64,000 bases of DNA from Mycobacterium senriense. GTDB taxonomy: Bacteria > Actinomycetota > Actinomycetes > Mycobacteriales > Mycobacteriaceae. Location: the NCBI RefSeq assembly GCF_019668465.1, contig NZ_AP024828.1:124001-188000 (forward strand). Direction: 5' to 3'. Positions 35,280 to 43,960 of this stretch are shown piece by piece (position 1 is the first letter of the stretch; every line of letters begins with the position of its first letter). A program made the position numbers and the translations under genes. The notes under the pieces were generated by a model. That model ran no database searches and was not told the origin of the DNA. It saw only the letters and a list, made by a program, of their open reading frames with translations.

Positions 35280-36851
35280 TCAGCGCGAGCTTGTTGCGGC
35301 GGCCACCGGGCCACCGTCGGTAACCGGCACCAATCGCGCCATTCCGCGCAGCAGCCACGGCGTGCGTTTCGCCATCACCGCCACGGCACGGTCCGACCGA
35401 CGCATCGACGTCCGGGGCCCGGGTGTGGACGCCGCCGCCAGCTGCACTTCGCGCGATGCGCGGCTCGCACCGTGACGGTCGACGGCGACCAGCTCCCAGG
35501 CGCCGGGAACGCCACGCAACTCGACGACGCCTCGCTCTTGGAATCCGATCCCGGAGCCGACGACCAAGTCACGAACCGTCCGTGACACCACGATTTCGCC
35601 GGCACCGGCTTGACCGAGGATCCGCGCCGCGATGTGGACTGCGATCCCCCCGATGTCGGCATCCATGAGTTCGCATTCTCCCGTGTGGATCCCGGTACGG
35701 ATTTCGACGCCCAGTTTCTCGGCATCGTCGCGCAGGTTCTCGGCGCACCGGATGCCCTGGGTCGGGCCGTCGAACGTGATGAGGTACCCATCGCCGGTGC
35801 TCTTTACCACCGTGCCGGCGTATCGTTCGGTGGCCTCGGCGGTGATCTCACCAAAGCGCTGCAGGACCGCTCGCCACCGCTCGTCGCCAGTCGCCGCGAC
35901 GCGTTCCGTCGACGCGACGATGTCGGTGAACAGCACCGTCCGTAGGGCGCGATTCAACGGGGCCGGGGTCGCGTGGCTGCCGGTGAGAAGCTCCTCGATC
36001 TCGGTGGCGATCTTTTCGGGGTCCGTGAACCACGGCGCATGGTCCGTGCCGTCGAGCTCGACCATGCGCGCGCCGGGTATGTGGTCGGCCAGATACCTGC
36101 CCGCCTGCACCGGGACCCCGGGATCTTTGGCGGCGTGCACGACCAAGGTGGGCATGGTGAGTGTCGGCAGGATCGGCCGGACATCGATCTGGAAAGCGGC
36201 TTCAAGCGTGACCCGCGCCATCCCGGGGCTCGCGCACATGCGCTCGAGCATTCCCAGCTGGCGTGACGACCGGACGGACGGCAGCAGACACTTGAGTGCC
36301 TCACCACTTCCCCACGCCGACACGACCGCCCGGCCGAATTTCTGGAAGCCGATGATCTGGTCTTCAGACGGTGTGTACTCCTCGCCTATCTCACGTATGG
36401 AGCGTGCCCGGAGCTCAGCCGGATCAAGATCAAGGTCGTCCCAACCTTCGCTGGGCAGATATGCCGCCGTGCCGGTGAGGATCAAAGCCCGCGTTCTCTC
36501 CGGTCGCGTCGCGGCGAACAGAATGGCCGCCGGGCCACCCTCGCTCACCCCGAGCAGCGCAGCCCTTTCGAAGCCGGCGGCGTCCATGACGGCCTCGATC
36601 TCGGCCGCCCGATCGTCCAGAGTGCGGACCCGTGGAACGGGGTCCGACAACCCGACGCCGGCCTTGTCGAAGAGGATGACGCGGCAAAACGCCGCGAGCC
36701 GCTCCATGAAGGCCTTGAACTCGGGCATGGACCAGTACAGCTCGACATGGCTGGCGAACGAACCAGCGAAGACAAGATCGATCGGCCCGTCGCCAATCAC
36801 TTGGTACGCCAGGCTGAGATCACCGCAGTTTGCATACGCCGTCTCCGGCAC
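35280..36851 (-). CDS. Alpha/beta-hydrolase-class III adenylate cyclase fusion
   Basis: 523 residues. N-terminal alpha/beta hydrolase: nucleophile S103 in GVSEGG, probable acid D243, H271 in DGTDHAPW. The C-terminal class III cyclase domain begins about residue 303: metal Asp D310 (LFTDIVAST) and D354 (STGDG), substrate Lys K350, and then GIAVHIAAR where the usual transition-state Asn is H406 followed by R410. A final 75 residues are Arg/Ala rich. Same architecture as mycobacterial Rv1900c (LipJ). It makes cAMP, with the hydrolase part perhaps as a ligand sensor. A homologous protein is at the window end. Confidence 0.9.
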   Translation of the reverse strand: MPETAYANCGDLSLAYQVIGDGPIDLVFAGSFASHVELYWSMPEFKAFMERLAAFCRVILFDKAGVGLSDPVPRVRTLDDRAAEIEAVMDAAGFERAALLGVSEGGPAAILFAATRPERTRALILTGTAAYLPSEGWDDLDLDPAELRARSIREIGEEYTPSEDQIIGFQKFGRAVVSAWGSGEALKCLLPSVRSSRQLGMLERMCASPGMARVTLEAAFQIDVRPILPTLTMPTLVVHAAKDPGVPVQAGRYLADHIPGARMVELDGTDHAPWFTDPEKIATEIEELLTGSHATPAPLNRALRTVLFTDIVASTERVAATGDERWRAVLQRFGEITAEATERYAGTVVKSTGDGYLITFDGPTQGIRCAENLRDDAEKLGVEIRTGIHTGECELMDADIGGIAVHIAARILGQAGAGEIVVSRTVRDLVVGSGIGFQERGVVELRGVPGAWELVAVDRHGASRASREVQLAAASTPGPRTSMRRSDRAVAVMAKRTPWLLRGMARLVPVTDGGPVAAATSSR

Positions 36852-36911
36852 GCAATGAGCGTACCGACTGCATCGCGGTCTAGAACAGCAAATACTTGCC
36901 GATTCGCTCAG

Positions 36912-37319
36912 TTACACAACGGTTTCTTCGGTCACCGCCCGGGCCGCCCGCTTGGCCGGACGTACCGCACCCCACAGGCCCGCGGCGACACCGACAGCGG
37001 CGCCGCCCAGGCCGATGATCTGCTGCGAAGGCTTCATCTCGTTGTGGACGCTCATCCCGCCGACCAGGTCGGCCACGTCCGCACCGGCGGAGGCCAGGAA
37101 CCAGCCGCGGGTGTTCTTACCGCGCAGCGCCGCCGACAAGAGCAGGACACCGATCAGCGCGTCGCGATAGCCCATCGACCGCAACAACAGTTGCGCTGTC
37201 GGTGTCGGCTCGTCCGGGTCTCCCCACAATTTGTTCGCCCGCAGCGGGTCGACGAGGAAGGAAACGCCAGAGGCAAGTCGGATGGTGCCCGCAAGAAGGC
37301 CGAACCGGTCGATGGACAT
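36912..37319 (-). CDS. DUF4267-like small membrane protein
   Basis: 135 residues from ATG 37319 (MSIDRFGLLAG); the frame stays open 14 codons further upstream but that part is not conserved-looking. Four hydrophobic helices (LLAGTIRLASGVSFL, RSMGYRDALIGVLLLSAAL, GADVADLVGG, IIGLGGAAVGVAAGLWGAV) and the R-D-x-x-x-G pattern in the second helix fit the DUF4267 group. Function unknown. Same strand as the cyclase fusion, 60 bp upstream of it. Confidence 0.7.
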   Translation of the reverse strand: MSIDRFGLLAGTIRLASGVSFLVDPLRANKLWGDPDEPTPTAQLLLRSMGYRDALIGVLLLSAALRGKNTRGWFLASAGADVADLVGGMSVHNEMKPSQQIIGLGGAAVGVAAGLWGAVRPAKRAARAVTEETVV

Positions 37320-37377
37320 GGTCTGAGAGCCTAGGAGCAAACCGTCCGATCGTGCACGCATTCCACCCGAGAGTCGC

Positions 37378-37650
37378 TCACGGCGCGGGGCAGGAATCGG
37401 CGATCTGCAGGGACGCCGGCCACAGCACCGTCGCCACCCCGAAGGCCATGGCGTCGGCGCCGGTGGGCGCCACGGCTTCTATCCGCGCCTGAATTCGCTG
37501 GGTCTGCTCAGGGTGAAAAGCTGTCCACGCGAACCCGATACACAGGTACGGGATCAACAACCACAATCCCAGCTCGATCAGCCCGCCGACGCTGACCTTG
37601 TGCCCGAGAACGCGCCTGACCGGGTCCATCGCCTGTTCGATTCCGCCCAT
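37378..37650 (-). CDS. Small membrane protein co-transcribed with TetR
   Basis: 90 residues from ATG 37650, with GGGAG 7 nt upstream. One strong hydrophobic segment (VGGLIELGLWLLIPYLCIGFAW, about residues 20-41) and a second near the C-terminus (AMAFGVATVLWPASLQI). Not recognised as a named family. It starts 11 nt after the TetR stop, so the two are one operon and it may be a TetR-regulated gene. Confidence 0.7.
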   Translation of the reverse strand: MGGIEQAMDPVRRVLGHKVSVGGLIELGLWLLIPYLCIGFAWTAFHPEQTQRIQARIEAVAPTGADAMAFGVATVLWPASLQIADSCPAP

Positions 37651-37661
37651 AACCGCACTCC

Positions 37662-38258
37662 CTACCGCAGCAGCAGTTTCAGCGCGTAGTCGACCACGAC
37701 ATCGAGGTCGGTGCCCAACTGCCCGGCGAGCCACTGCTGCGCGAGCTCGGCCATGGCGCCGGTGTACAGGGCGGCGGCGACCTCCGCGGCCACCGGATCG
37801 GAGTCGGGGTTGAGGCGCCAGCCCTCGGTGAGCACGCCCGCGTGCAGCATGTCCTGCGTCGCGCGGCGCCGGGCGGCCAACACCGGGTTGGTGCGCGCGT
37901 CGGTGAACAGCACCCGGCCGCGGCGCGGATCAGCGGATGAGAAGCCCAGCACCGCCGCGATGCCGGCCCGGGTCCGGGCGCCCAGCGAGTCCCCCGCCTG
38001 CTCGATTGCGGCCTCGATCACTTCGCCGAGCTGATCGCTCACCCGGTCGTAGACCGCGCCGAGCAGATCGCCGGTATCACCGAAGCTTTCGTAGAAGTAT
38101 CGCGTGTTCAGCCCGCATTCGCGGCACACCGAACGCACGGAGACGGCCGCCTCACCGCCACTGCCGAACAGTCGATAGGCGGCCTCGACCAGCAGCGCAC
38201 GACGCTCGGCGCGGCGGTCCTTGAGCGGTATACCGGCCCACCGGGTGGGACTCGACAT
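37662..38258 (-). CDS. TetR-family transcriptional regulator
   Basis: 198 residues from ATG 38258; an alternative start lies 14 codons upstream. The N-terminal helix-turn-helix covers about residues 38-60 (AVSVRSVCRECGLNTRYFYE), typical of TetR; the C-terminal ligand domain is not diagnostic. It is divergent from the MpaB-like oxygenase gene across 99 bp, which contain a palindrome at 38318-38337, so repression of that oxygenase and itself is likely (inference). A small membrane protein follows in the same operon. Confidence 0.88.
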   Translation of the reverse strand: MSSPTRWAGIPLKDRRAERRALLVEAAYRLFGSGGEAAVSVRSVCRECGLNTRYFYESFGDTGDLLGAVYDRVSDQLGEVIEAAIEQAGDSLGARTRAGIAAVLGFSSADPRRGRVLFTDARTNPVLAARRRATQDMLHAGVLTEGWRLNPDSDPVAAEVAAALYTGAMAELAQQWLAGQLGTDLDVVVDYALKLLLR

Positions 38259-38317
38259 CCCTACAGCGTAAGTCGGGATGGCGCGGGTCTTGTCACACAT
38301 GTAGCCAAAAACATATT

Positions 38318-38337
38318 CTGGTTACAGTCGTGACCAG
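38318..38337. promoter_or_regulatory. Candidate TetR operator
   Basis: CTGGTTAC-agtc-GTGACCAG, 7 of 8 arm positions symmetric, centred about 30 bp upstream of the oxygenase start and about 70 bp upstream of tetR. Location and symmetry fit a TetR operator controlling both genes. Confidence 0.6.
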
Positions 38338-38357
38338 AAGTTTCGAGGGAGTGCGCT

Positions 38358-39362
38358 GTGTTTCTGCCACACCAGATCGTCGGGCAGCTGATCAACAAAC
38401 GGTTGGACGACAACATGCGACGGTACTTTTTCCGCGGCATGGAGTTCGCCGCGCCGGTAGGCGATCCGGGTTGGTTCGGCCCCGACAGCGCCGTGTGGCG
38501 CGTGCATTCGCACCTGCCCGCGCTGATCTTCGGTCTGCAGTGCGCCGCCTTCATGGAGACCCTGGACCCGTCAATTTATTGGATGGGCATGCACCACTCG
38601 CGACTGATCAAGCGGGACAGCAACGGAAACCCGATATCGCAAGTGCCCCGGATCGATCCTGAGGGCGCCGCGACACGTCTCGGCCATTCGGTGGCGTTCT
38701 TCATCGGTACGGCATATGGGTCAACGGAAACCGCTGAGCGGCTGGCGAAATCCGTGCGCGCGATGCACCACACCATCAAGGGCACTCGTCCCGACGGCGC
38801 CCGCTACGACGCCGACGACCCCGAGTGGCTGCGCTGGAACTACGCGACGGTCGTCTGGGGCCTGGCCACCGCGCACGAGCTCTATCACCCGATGCCGTTG
38901 CGCGGCAAGAGCCTCGACCGCTACTACGGTGAGTTCGTCCGCGTCGGGCACGCGCTGGGAGGCACCGACCTGCCGACCACCAAGGCCGAGACGCTCGAGT
39001 GCCTGGAGTCCTACTTGCCGAAACTGGCTGTCACTTATGGCAAAGCGATGGGCACCGGCCCCAACGTCCACATGCCGCAGGCTGCCGTCGACTGGGCCAT
39101 CCGCGACACCATGCCGAAATGGGCCAAACAGATGCTGCAGCACCGCGACTGCAACATCGTCGAACGCACCGCCCGTCGCACCGCGGTGTGGTCGATCATC
39201 AACGGGATCAACGCCGCATCCGGCCCCGCGCCGGAATTCCGGCAGGCCCAGGCCAGGGTCAAGGGCGGCACCACGGTCCCCCACACCCTGCCGACCTACG
39301 TGCTCGGCAGCGATCAGGTTCGCAGCCGGTCCGAGGTGGAGCGCAGCTTCCAGTCCGTGTAG
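38358..39362 (+). CDS. DUF2236/MpaB-family oxygenase
   Basis: 334 residues from GTG 38358 with GAGGGAG upstream. The DUF2236 core includes WRVHSHLPALIFGLQCA, the heme-region histidine segment AMHHTIKGTRPDGARYDADD, PEWLRWNYATVVWGL and FRQAQARVKGGTT near the end. This family includes the rubber oxygenase Lcp and the ER-bound oxygenase MpaB, heme-b proteins that cleave or oxidise hydrophobic compounds. Divergent from TetR with a shared palindrome, so probably inducible. Substrate unknown; a lipid or terpenoid is plausible. Confidence 0.85.
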   Translation: MFLPHQIVGQLINKRLDDNMRRYFFRGMEFAAPVGDPGWFGPDSAVWRVHSHLPALIFGLQCAAFMETLDPSIYWMGMHHSRLIKRDSNGNPISQVPRIDPEGAATRLGHSVAFFIGTAYGSTETAERLAKSVRAMHHTIKGTRPDGARYDADDPEWLRWNYATVVWGLATAHELYHPMPLRGKSLDRYYGEFVRVGHALGGTDLPTTKAETLECLESYLPKLAVTYGKAMGTGPNVHMPQAAVDWAIRDTMPKWAKQMLQHRDCNIVERTARRTAVWSIINGINAASGPAPEFRQAQARVKGGTTVPHTLPTYVLGSDQVRSRSEVERSFQSV

Positions 39363-39437
39363 TCGCTCCCGTCGCCGCCTCCGGTGTTCGACACTGGGGA
39401 CATCTCACAAACTTCTCCGGCGAAACGTCTACACAGC

Positions 39438-39941
39438 GTGACAGTTAAACGACCGTTCGAGGCGGTGGTCGTCGACCACGGTCCCGCCGTACTGCGGGTA
39501 TGCCGCGCCATCGTCGGGCCCGTTGACGCCGACGATGCCTGGTCGGAGACCTTTCTGTCCGCGTTGCGTGGCTACCCGGACCTGCCCGCCGACGCCAATA
39601 TCGAGGCCTGGCTGGTCACCATCGCGCACCGCAAAACCATCGACCTCACCCGGGCCCGGGCGCGACGCGCAGTGCCGACCCACGACGTCCCCGAGACCGC
39701 CGGCCCGGCGGATCCCGACAGGGACGAGGACCTGGCCGACGCACTGGCCCGGCTGCCCGCCAAGCAGAGGCAGGCGGTGGCCTTCCACTACCTGGCCGGC
39801 CTGCCCTATTCCGAGATCGCCGCCATCCTCGGCGGCAGTCCCGACGCCGCCCGGCGCGCCGCCGCCGACGGCATCGGCACCCTCAGACGCACATACCCCG
39901 GCGTCGCCGCCGGCACGACCGGGACAGGAGAACACCGATGA
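39438..39941 (+). CDS. ECF-type RNA polymerase sigma factor
   Basis: 167 residues from GTG 39438 (MTVKRPFEAVVVDHG); a GTG 54 nt earlier is also possible and neither has a good ribosome site. Region 2 is VLRVCRAIVGPVDADDAWSE to WLVTIAHRKTIDLTR. Region 4 is LADALARLPAKQRQAVAFHY to PYSEIAAILGGSPDAARRA. No zinc-finger anti-sigma gene is adjacent; instead the stop overlaps, by 4 nt, an O6-alkylguanine methyltransferase gene. The sigma factor may therefore respond to alkylation damage (inference). Confidence 0.82.
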   Translation: MTVKRPFEAVVVDHGPAVLRVCRAIVGPVDADDAWSETFLSALRGYPDLPADANIEAWLVTIAHRKTIDLTRARARRAVPTHDVPETAGPADPDRDEDLADALARLPAKQRQAVAFHYLAGLPYSEIAAILGGSPDAARRAAADGIGTLRRTYPGVAAGTTGTGEHR

Positions 39942-40552
39942 GCAACGAACACGAATTGATCCGCGAGCTGACGCAGAGCACCGACGCCACCGCCGGCGAC
40001 CTGGGCACACTGCACGTCCGGCTCGCCGCCGCCGCGCAAGCCGAGGACCTCCTCGACATCGCCTACCGCATCGTCGACAGTCCGGTCGGCGCCTTGCTGA
40101 TCGCGGCCACCGAACTCGGCCTCGTCCGCGTCGCCTACGCCAGCGAGGGTCACGACACCGTCCTGCAAAGCCTCGCCGAGAGGATCAGCCCGCGCATCCT
40201 GCTCGCACCCAGCCGCCTCGACACGGCCGCACGGCAACTCGACGAGTACTTCTCCGGTAAGCGCCGGGATTTCGGCGTGCCGCTGGACTGGCGGCTCTCG
40301 GCCGGATTCCGCAACACGGTGCTTCGTCATCTGCCCGAGATCGGCTACGGTCACACCGCGAGCTATGCCGCGGTGGCCAAGCTGGCCGGCAATCCGAACG
40401 CGGTTCGCGCCGTCGGCAGTGCGTGTGCCACCAATCCGCTACCGGTCGTGGTGCCCTGCCACCGCGTGGTGCGCAGCGACGGCGCGATGGGCGGCTATCT
40501 CGGGGGCGTGGAAGCCAAACGCATCCTGCTCACCCTCGAGGCCGCGGCCTAA
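39938..40552 (+). CDS. ogt: Methylated-DNA-protein cysteine methyltransferase with N-terminal extension
   Basis: 204 residues. The C-terminal MGMT domain has the active site PCHRV with C174, the helix-turn-helix region and GNPNAVRAVGSACATNPLPV, and GMGGYLGG-like SDGAMGGYLGG. It removes alkyl groups from O6-guanine by suicide transfer. The first ~45 residues (EHELIRELTQSTDATAGDLG to AAAAQAEDLLDIAY) are not part of a minimal Ogt and are helical. Coupled by ATGA overlap to the upstream sigma factor. The extension may contact the sigma factor (inference). Confidence 0.9.
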   Translation: MSNEHELIRELTQSTDATAGDLGTLHVRLAAAAQAEDLLDIAYRIVDSPVGALLIAATELGLVRVAYASEGHDTVLQSLAERISPRILLAPSRLDTAARQLDEYFSGKRRDFGVPLDWRLSAGFRNTVLRHLPEIGYGHTASYAAVAKLAGNPNAVRAVGSACATNPLPVVVPCHRVVRSDGAMGGYLGGVEAKRILLTLEAAA

Positions 40553-40605
40553 CTCGGATCCGGGCGAATCCCGTTGCGGGACAACCCCGCCGCCCGTACC
40601 GGCCG

Positions 40606-41007
40606 CTAGGCGGCGCCCGGCGTGAGGGGCGGAAGGTCGATCACCGGCGACGACTGCTGCGTCCGCGCGGGCTGCGGTGCCTGGTTGACATGCTGCCCCA
40701 GGTGCTGCGGGCAGTAGGCGCTCGCCGCGATCATGGTGAACTGGGCAGCGCCGTCGACCGTGAACCCCGGATTACTCGACGACACGCTCTTGATCACGTC
40801 GACCTGGGGACTGCCCTCGTCCATCAGTTCGCATGCCCGTTTACCCACCCCGACGGCCGCAGCCGGGTCCCGGTAGGTGATGCCCGCCTGGTTGAGCGCC
40901 GCGATGAAGCTCCCATCAGCTCCCGAAGTGCCGACCGGGTCGGCGTACGCGGGCGCGGCCACGCCGGCGAGGGCGGCGCAGCCCGCAAGCACTAGCAGCA
41001 TTCGCAT
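40606..41007 (-). CDS. Exported DUF732 protein
   Basis: 133 residues from ATG 41007 (GAGG 8 nt upstream); the frame is open upstream but that part is Arg-rich and unlikely to be translated. A signal peptide (MRMLLVLAGCAALAGVAAPA, cleavage after AYA) is followed by a DUF732 domain of about 75 residues (FIAALNQAGITYRDPAAAVG, CELMDEG, FTMIAASAYCPQH) with two cysteines probably forming a disulfide, then a Pro/Gln-rich tail. Typical small secreted mycobacterial protein; function unknown. Confidence 0.85.
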   Translation of the reverse strand: MRMLLVLAGCAALAGVAAPAYADPVGTSGADGSFIAALNQAGITYRDPAAAVGVGKRACELMDEGSPQVDVIKSVSSSNPGFTVDGAAQFTMIAASAYCPQHLGQHVNQAPQPARTQQSSPVIDLPPLTPGAA

Positions 41008-41190
41008 CGCTTCATCCTCATATAGATCGGCGGCCCTGTCCTGCCGAGCCCCGCCGGCTGTGGATAACGGCGGCAAACGCCCACGTCGGGCCGCCGGGCG
41101 CCGTTTCCGCACGAATCCTGACACCCGGCCCTATGTGGTACACAGTGGCTATGTCCGCGCTGTCCCAGCAACATCGTTGAGAGCCCCGGC

Positions 41191-42648
41191 GTGGACGACG
41201 ATCGACTCCTGACTCCCGGCCGGACCTGCTGGCGCACGGCACGGGCCGAGCAGTTCGCCGCCATCATCGACGCGGCCGACTACTTCAGGCACGTCAAGGC
41301 CGCGATGCTGCGCGCCCGCCAGCGGATCATGCTGATCGGCTGGGACTTCGATTCCAGGGTGAACTTCGAGCGGGGCGAGAAGACACTTCCCGGGCCGAAC
41401 CAGCTGGGCGCGTTCCTTTACTGGATGCTCTGGAAACGGCCGGGCCTGGACATCTACCTGCTCAAGTCCAATCTGCGTCTGCTGCCGGCCTTCGACGGCA
41501 TCTGGTTCGGCCTCACCCCGGTGTCTCTGCTGAACCAGATCAGCAGCAGGCGAATGCATTTCGCCATCGACGGCGCCCATCCGATTGGCTCTGTGCATCA
41601 TCAGAAGATCGTGGTCGTCGACGATGCGGTGGCGTTCTGCGGCGGCATCGATCTGACGCTCGAACGATGGGACACCCGGGCGCACGCGCATGACAGCCCT
41701 CACCGCCGCACGGCGGGGCGCAGCTACGGGCCGCGGCACGACGTCGGCCTGGCCGTCGATGGTGCGGCCGCACGCGCCCTGGGTGAGCAGGCCCTGGCCA
41801 GGTGGCAGACCGCGACCAAACACTCGTTGGCTCCGGTCGAGGCCAAGCACAGCACCTGGCCCAGCAAGCTGGAACCGGACCTGCGCAACGTCGACGTCGG
41901 AATCGCACGCACCGTGCCGGAGCGCGAAGACCGCGCCGAGGTCCGGGAGGTGGAGGCGCTCAACCTGGCCGCCATCGCGGCGGCGCGCCACACCATCTAT
42001 GTGGAGAACCAATACCTGGCATCCCGAACGATTGCCCAGGCGCTGGTTGCGCGGCTGCGCGAGGACGATGGTCCAGAGATCGTCATCGTGCTGGCCCGCA
42101 GAGGCAACAACCCGCTCGAGCGCGGAACGATGGACAGCGCCCGTCACCGCCTCATCCGGCTGCTGTGGGAAGCCGACGATCATGGCCGGCTGGGCGTCTA
42201 TTGGCCGGCGACCGACGGCGGCACGCCGATCTACATCCATTCCAAGGTACTGGTGGTCGACGACCGGCTGCTGCGCATCGGCTCGTCGAACTTCAACAAC
42301 CGCTCGATGGGCTTCGACAGCGAGTGCGACGTCGCGATCGAGGCGCAGCCGGCCAACTCCGAACACGACGACGTACGCCGCGAAATCGCCTCGGTGCGAA
42401 GCGAATTGATGGCGGAGCACCTCGGCGTTTCGGTGGGCGACTTCGAAAACGCGGTCGGCGAGCACCGGTCGGTGCGCAAGGCGATCGAGGCACTTCGCGG
42501 AGAAGGCAAGACGTTGCGGCCCTTCACCGAGCGGACCGTCGCCAACGAGGCGGGCCGGCTGGCCGAGAACGACCTGATGGATCCCGACCACGTCCCACGG
42601 TCGCTGACCCGCAGCGTGCAACGGTTCATCACCGGCCTACGGGGTTGA
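41191..42648 (+). CDS. Phospholipase D-family protein
   Basis: 485 residues with two HKD motifs: H137-x-K139-x4-D144 (HHQKIVVVDD) and H350-x-K352-x4-D357 (HSKVLVVDDR), each followed by the GG/GS box (CGGIDL, IGSSNFNNRS). No signal peptide or membrane helix is evident, unlike cardiolipin synthases; more like soluble phospholipase D/transphosphatidylase. It starts at GTG 41191. Members hydrolyse or exchange phospholipid head groups. It is divergent from the DUF732 gene. Confidence 0.9.
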   Translation: MDDDRLLTPGRTCWRTARAEQFAAIIDAADYFRHVKAAMLRARQRIMLIGWDFDSRVNFERGEKTLPGPNQLGAFLYWMLWKRPGLDIYLLKSNLRLLPAFDGIWFGLTPVSLLNQISSRRMHFAIDGAHPIGSVHHQKIVVVDDAVAFCGGIDLTLERWDTRAHAHDSPHRRTAGRSYGPRHDVGLAVDGAAARALGEQALARWQTATKHSLAPVEAKHSTWPSKLEPDLRNVDVGIARTVPEREDRAEVREVEALNLAAIAAARHTIYVENQYLASRTIAQALVARLREDDGPEIVIVLARRGNNPLERGTMDSARHRLIRLLWEADDHGRLGVYWPATDGGTPIYIHSKVLVVDDRLLRIGSSNFNNRSMGFDSECDVAIEAQPANSEHDDVRREIASVRSELMAEHLGVSVGDFENAVGEHRSVRKAIEALRGEGKTLRPFTERTVANEAGRLAENDLMDPDHVPRSLTRSVQRFITGLRG

Positions 42649-42728
42649 CCGTCAGCGATTCGGGTGTGGGTTGAGCCGAACTCGGCCTAGGGTGGGCAGA
42701 AGTGCCAGTGGACTAAGGACGAGCACCA

Positions 42729-43607
42729 ATGAGCATCGACGACGACTCCGTCACCACGCTGGAGGACCTGCGGGGAGACCTGGCGCAGCGGTACAAGCGG
42801 ACGCCGACCGGTGGAAGCGCGGCGGACAGCGCGACCGTCGAGGCCGACATGGCCGCACTCGATCGCGACGGCTACGTCATCTGGGAGAACCTGCTCACCG
42901 CCGAGCAGTGCTCGCAGATCCGTGAGGTGGTGCGCCCTTGGCTGGGGCACACCGGCCGCAACTCGTTCGAAGGCCTGCGCACCCAGCGCATCTACAGCCT
43001 GCTGAGTAGGACCCGGGTGTGCGATCGGCTGGTCGATGACCCGCGGGTGCTCGCGGTGCTCGATCGGCTGCTGATGCCCAACTATCTGCTTTCGGCGTTG
43101 CAGGCCATCAACATTCAGCCCGGCGAGGCCGCGCAGCTGGCGCACCACGACGACGGGTTCTACCCGATTCCGCGGCCCCGGGAACCGCTGGCGGCCGCGA
43201 CGATCTGGGCGATCGACGACTTCACCGCCGACAACGGCGCCACCGTCGTCTATCCGGGCAGCCACCGCTGGGGCAAGCGCCGGCCGGGACCCGACGATCA
43301 GGCCCTACCCGTCGTGATGCCCACCGGCTCGTGCGTCTTCTTCGTCGGCACCCTCTGGCACGGCGGGGGTGCCAACGACACCGGCCGCGACCGCCTCGCC
43401 GTCACCGCCCAGTACTGCCAACCATGGCTGCGGCCGATGGAGGCCTACACCTTGTCGATATCGCGCGACATCGCGCGGGCGGTCTCCGGTGACCTTCGCC
43501 GGATGCTCGGCTACAGCATTCATCCGCCATTCGTCGGCAACGTCGACGGCCTGCATCCGTTGCGGCTGTTGGAATTAAGCACAGATGCGACGGGCCAAGG
43601 CACGTGA
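42729..43607 (+). CDS. Phytanoyl-CoA dioxygenase-like Fe(II)/2-oxoglutarate oxygenase
   Basis: 292 residues, PhyH fold. Fe(II) ligands: HxD in LAHHDDGF (H139/D141 or H140/D142) and the distal H211 in TLWHGGGAN, with R222 (DRLAVTAQY) for 2-oxoglutarate. WAIDDFTADNGATVVYPGSH is the conserved PhyH strand. It hydroxylates an unactivated carbon, often next to a CoA thioester or in a lipid or small metabolite. Single gene, 80 bp after phospholipase D. Cytoplasmic. Substrate unknown. Confidence 0.9.
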   Translation: MSIDDDSVTTLEDLRGDLAQRYKRTPTGGSAADSATVEADMAALDRDGYVIWENLLTAEQCSQIREVVRPWLGHTGRNSFEGLRTQRIYSLLSRTRVCDRLVDDPRVLAVLDRLLMPNYLLSALQAINIQPGEAAQLAHHDDGFYPIPRPREPLAAATIWAIDDFTADNGATVVYPGSHRWGKRRPGPDDQALPVVMPTGSCVFFVGTLWHGGGANDTGRDRLAVTAQYCQPWLRPMEAYTLSISRDIARAVSGDLRRMLGYSIHPPFVGNVDGLHPLRLLELSTDATGQGT

Positions 43608-43760
43608 TTGCTTGGCCATGTAGGCGATCAACCCGGGCCTGCTCACCAAGCCGTGGAAGTACAGTCCCTGCGCCGCGGGAGTCGGGGCGTACTGCGCAGC
43701 TGATCCCTGCGGCGTGAGCACGCCGAGATGACCGACCAGCCCCGCGGGATTTGGGTGGTA
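43575..43760 (-). pseudogene. Unassigned gene remnant (C-terminal end)
   Basis: A minus-strand frame without a start reads NPAGLVGHLGVLTPQGSAAQ, then YAPTPAAQGLYFHGLVSRPG and LIAYMAKQSRALARRICA before the stop. The GLYFHGL segment and the following helix look like a genuine protein end, possibly of a flavin-dependent oxidoreductase, but I cannot name it. It overlaps the end of the PhyH gene. With the following bases it fills the 353-bp stretch to the LCP gene, in which no other gene is clear. Confidence 0.35.
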
Positions 43761-43960
43761 TCACCGCCCCCTTTCCCGAGCGGGCCGCGGTCCTCGCGGT
43801 CACGGGCCGCTTCCTGACGAACTTTGCGGACATGGTCGGCGACTGGGCGGACTGGGCCGGCACGGTCGTCGGCTACCAACCGACTGAGGGGATGACGGGT
43901 GCCTCAACTCCGCGTTCCCCGGGTTTGAAGCGGTGCGACCAGGCTATTCTCAGATCTGTC

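Noticed and set aside
41149..42621. 490-residue open frame on the minus strand
   Set aside because: It lies exactly antisense to the phospholipase D gene, which has both HKD motifs; the antisense protein is His/Arg/Gly-rich with no family resemblance, as expected from GC-rich shadow frames.
43402..43863. 153-residue minus-strand frame across the PhyH end
   Set aside because: Arg/Ala/Ser-rich shadow; the only protein-like minus-strand signal there is in a different frame and is reported separately.
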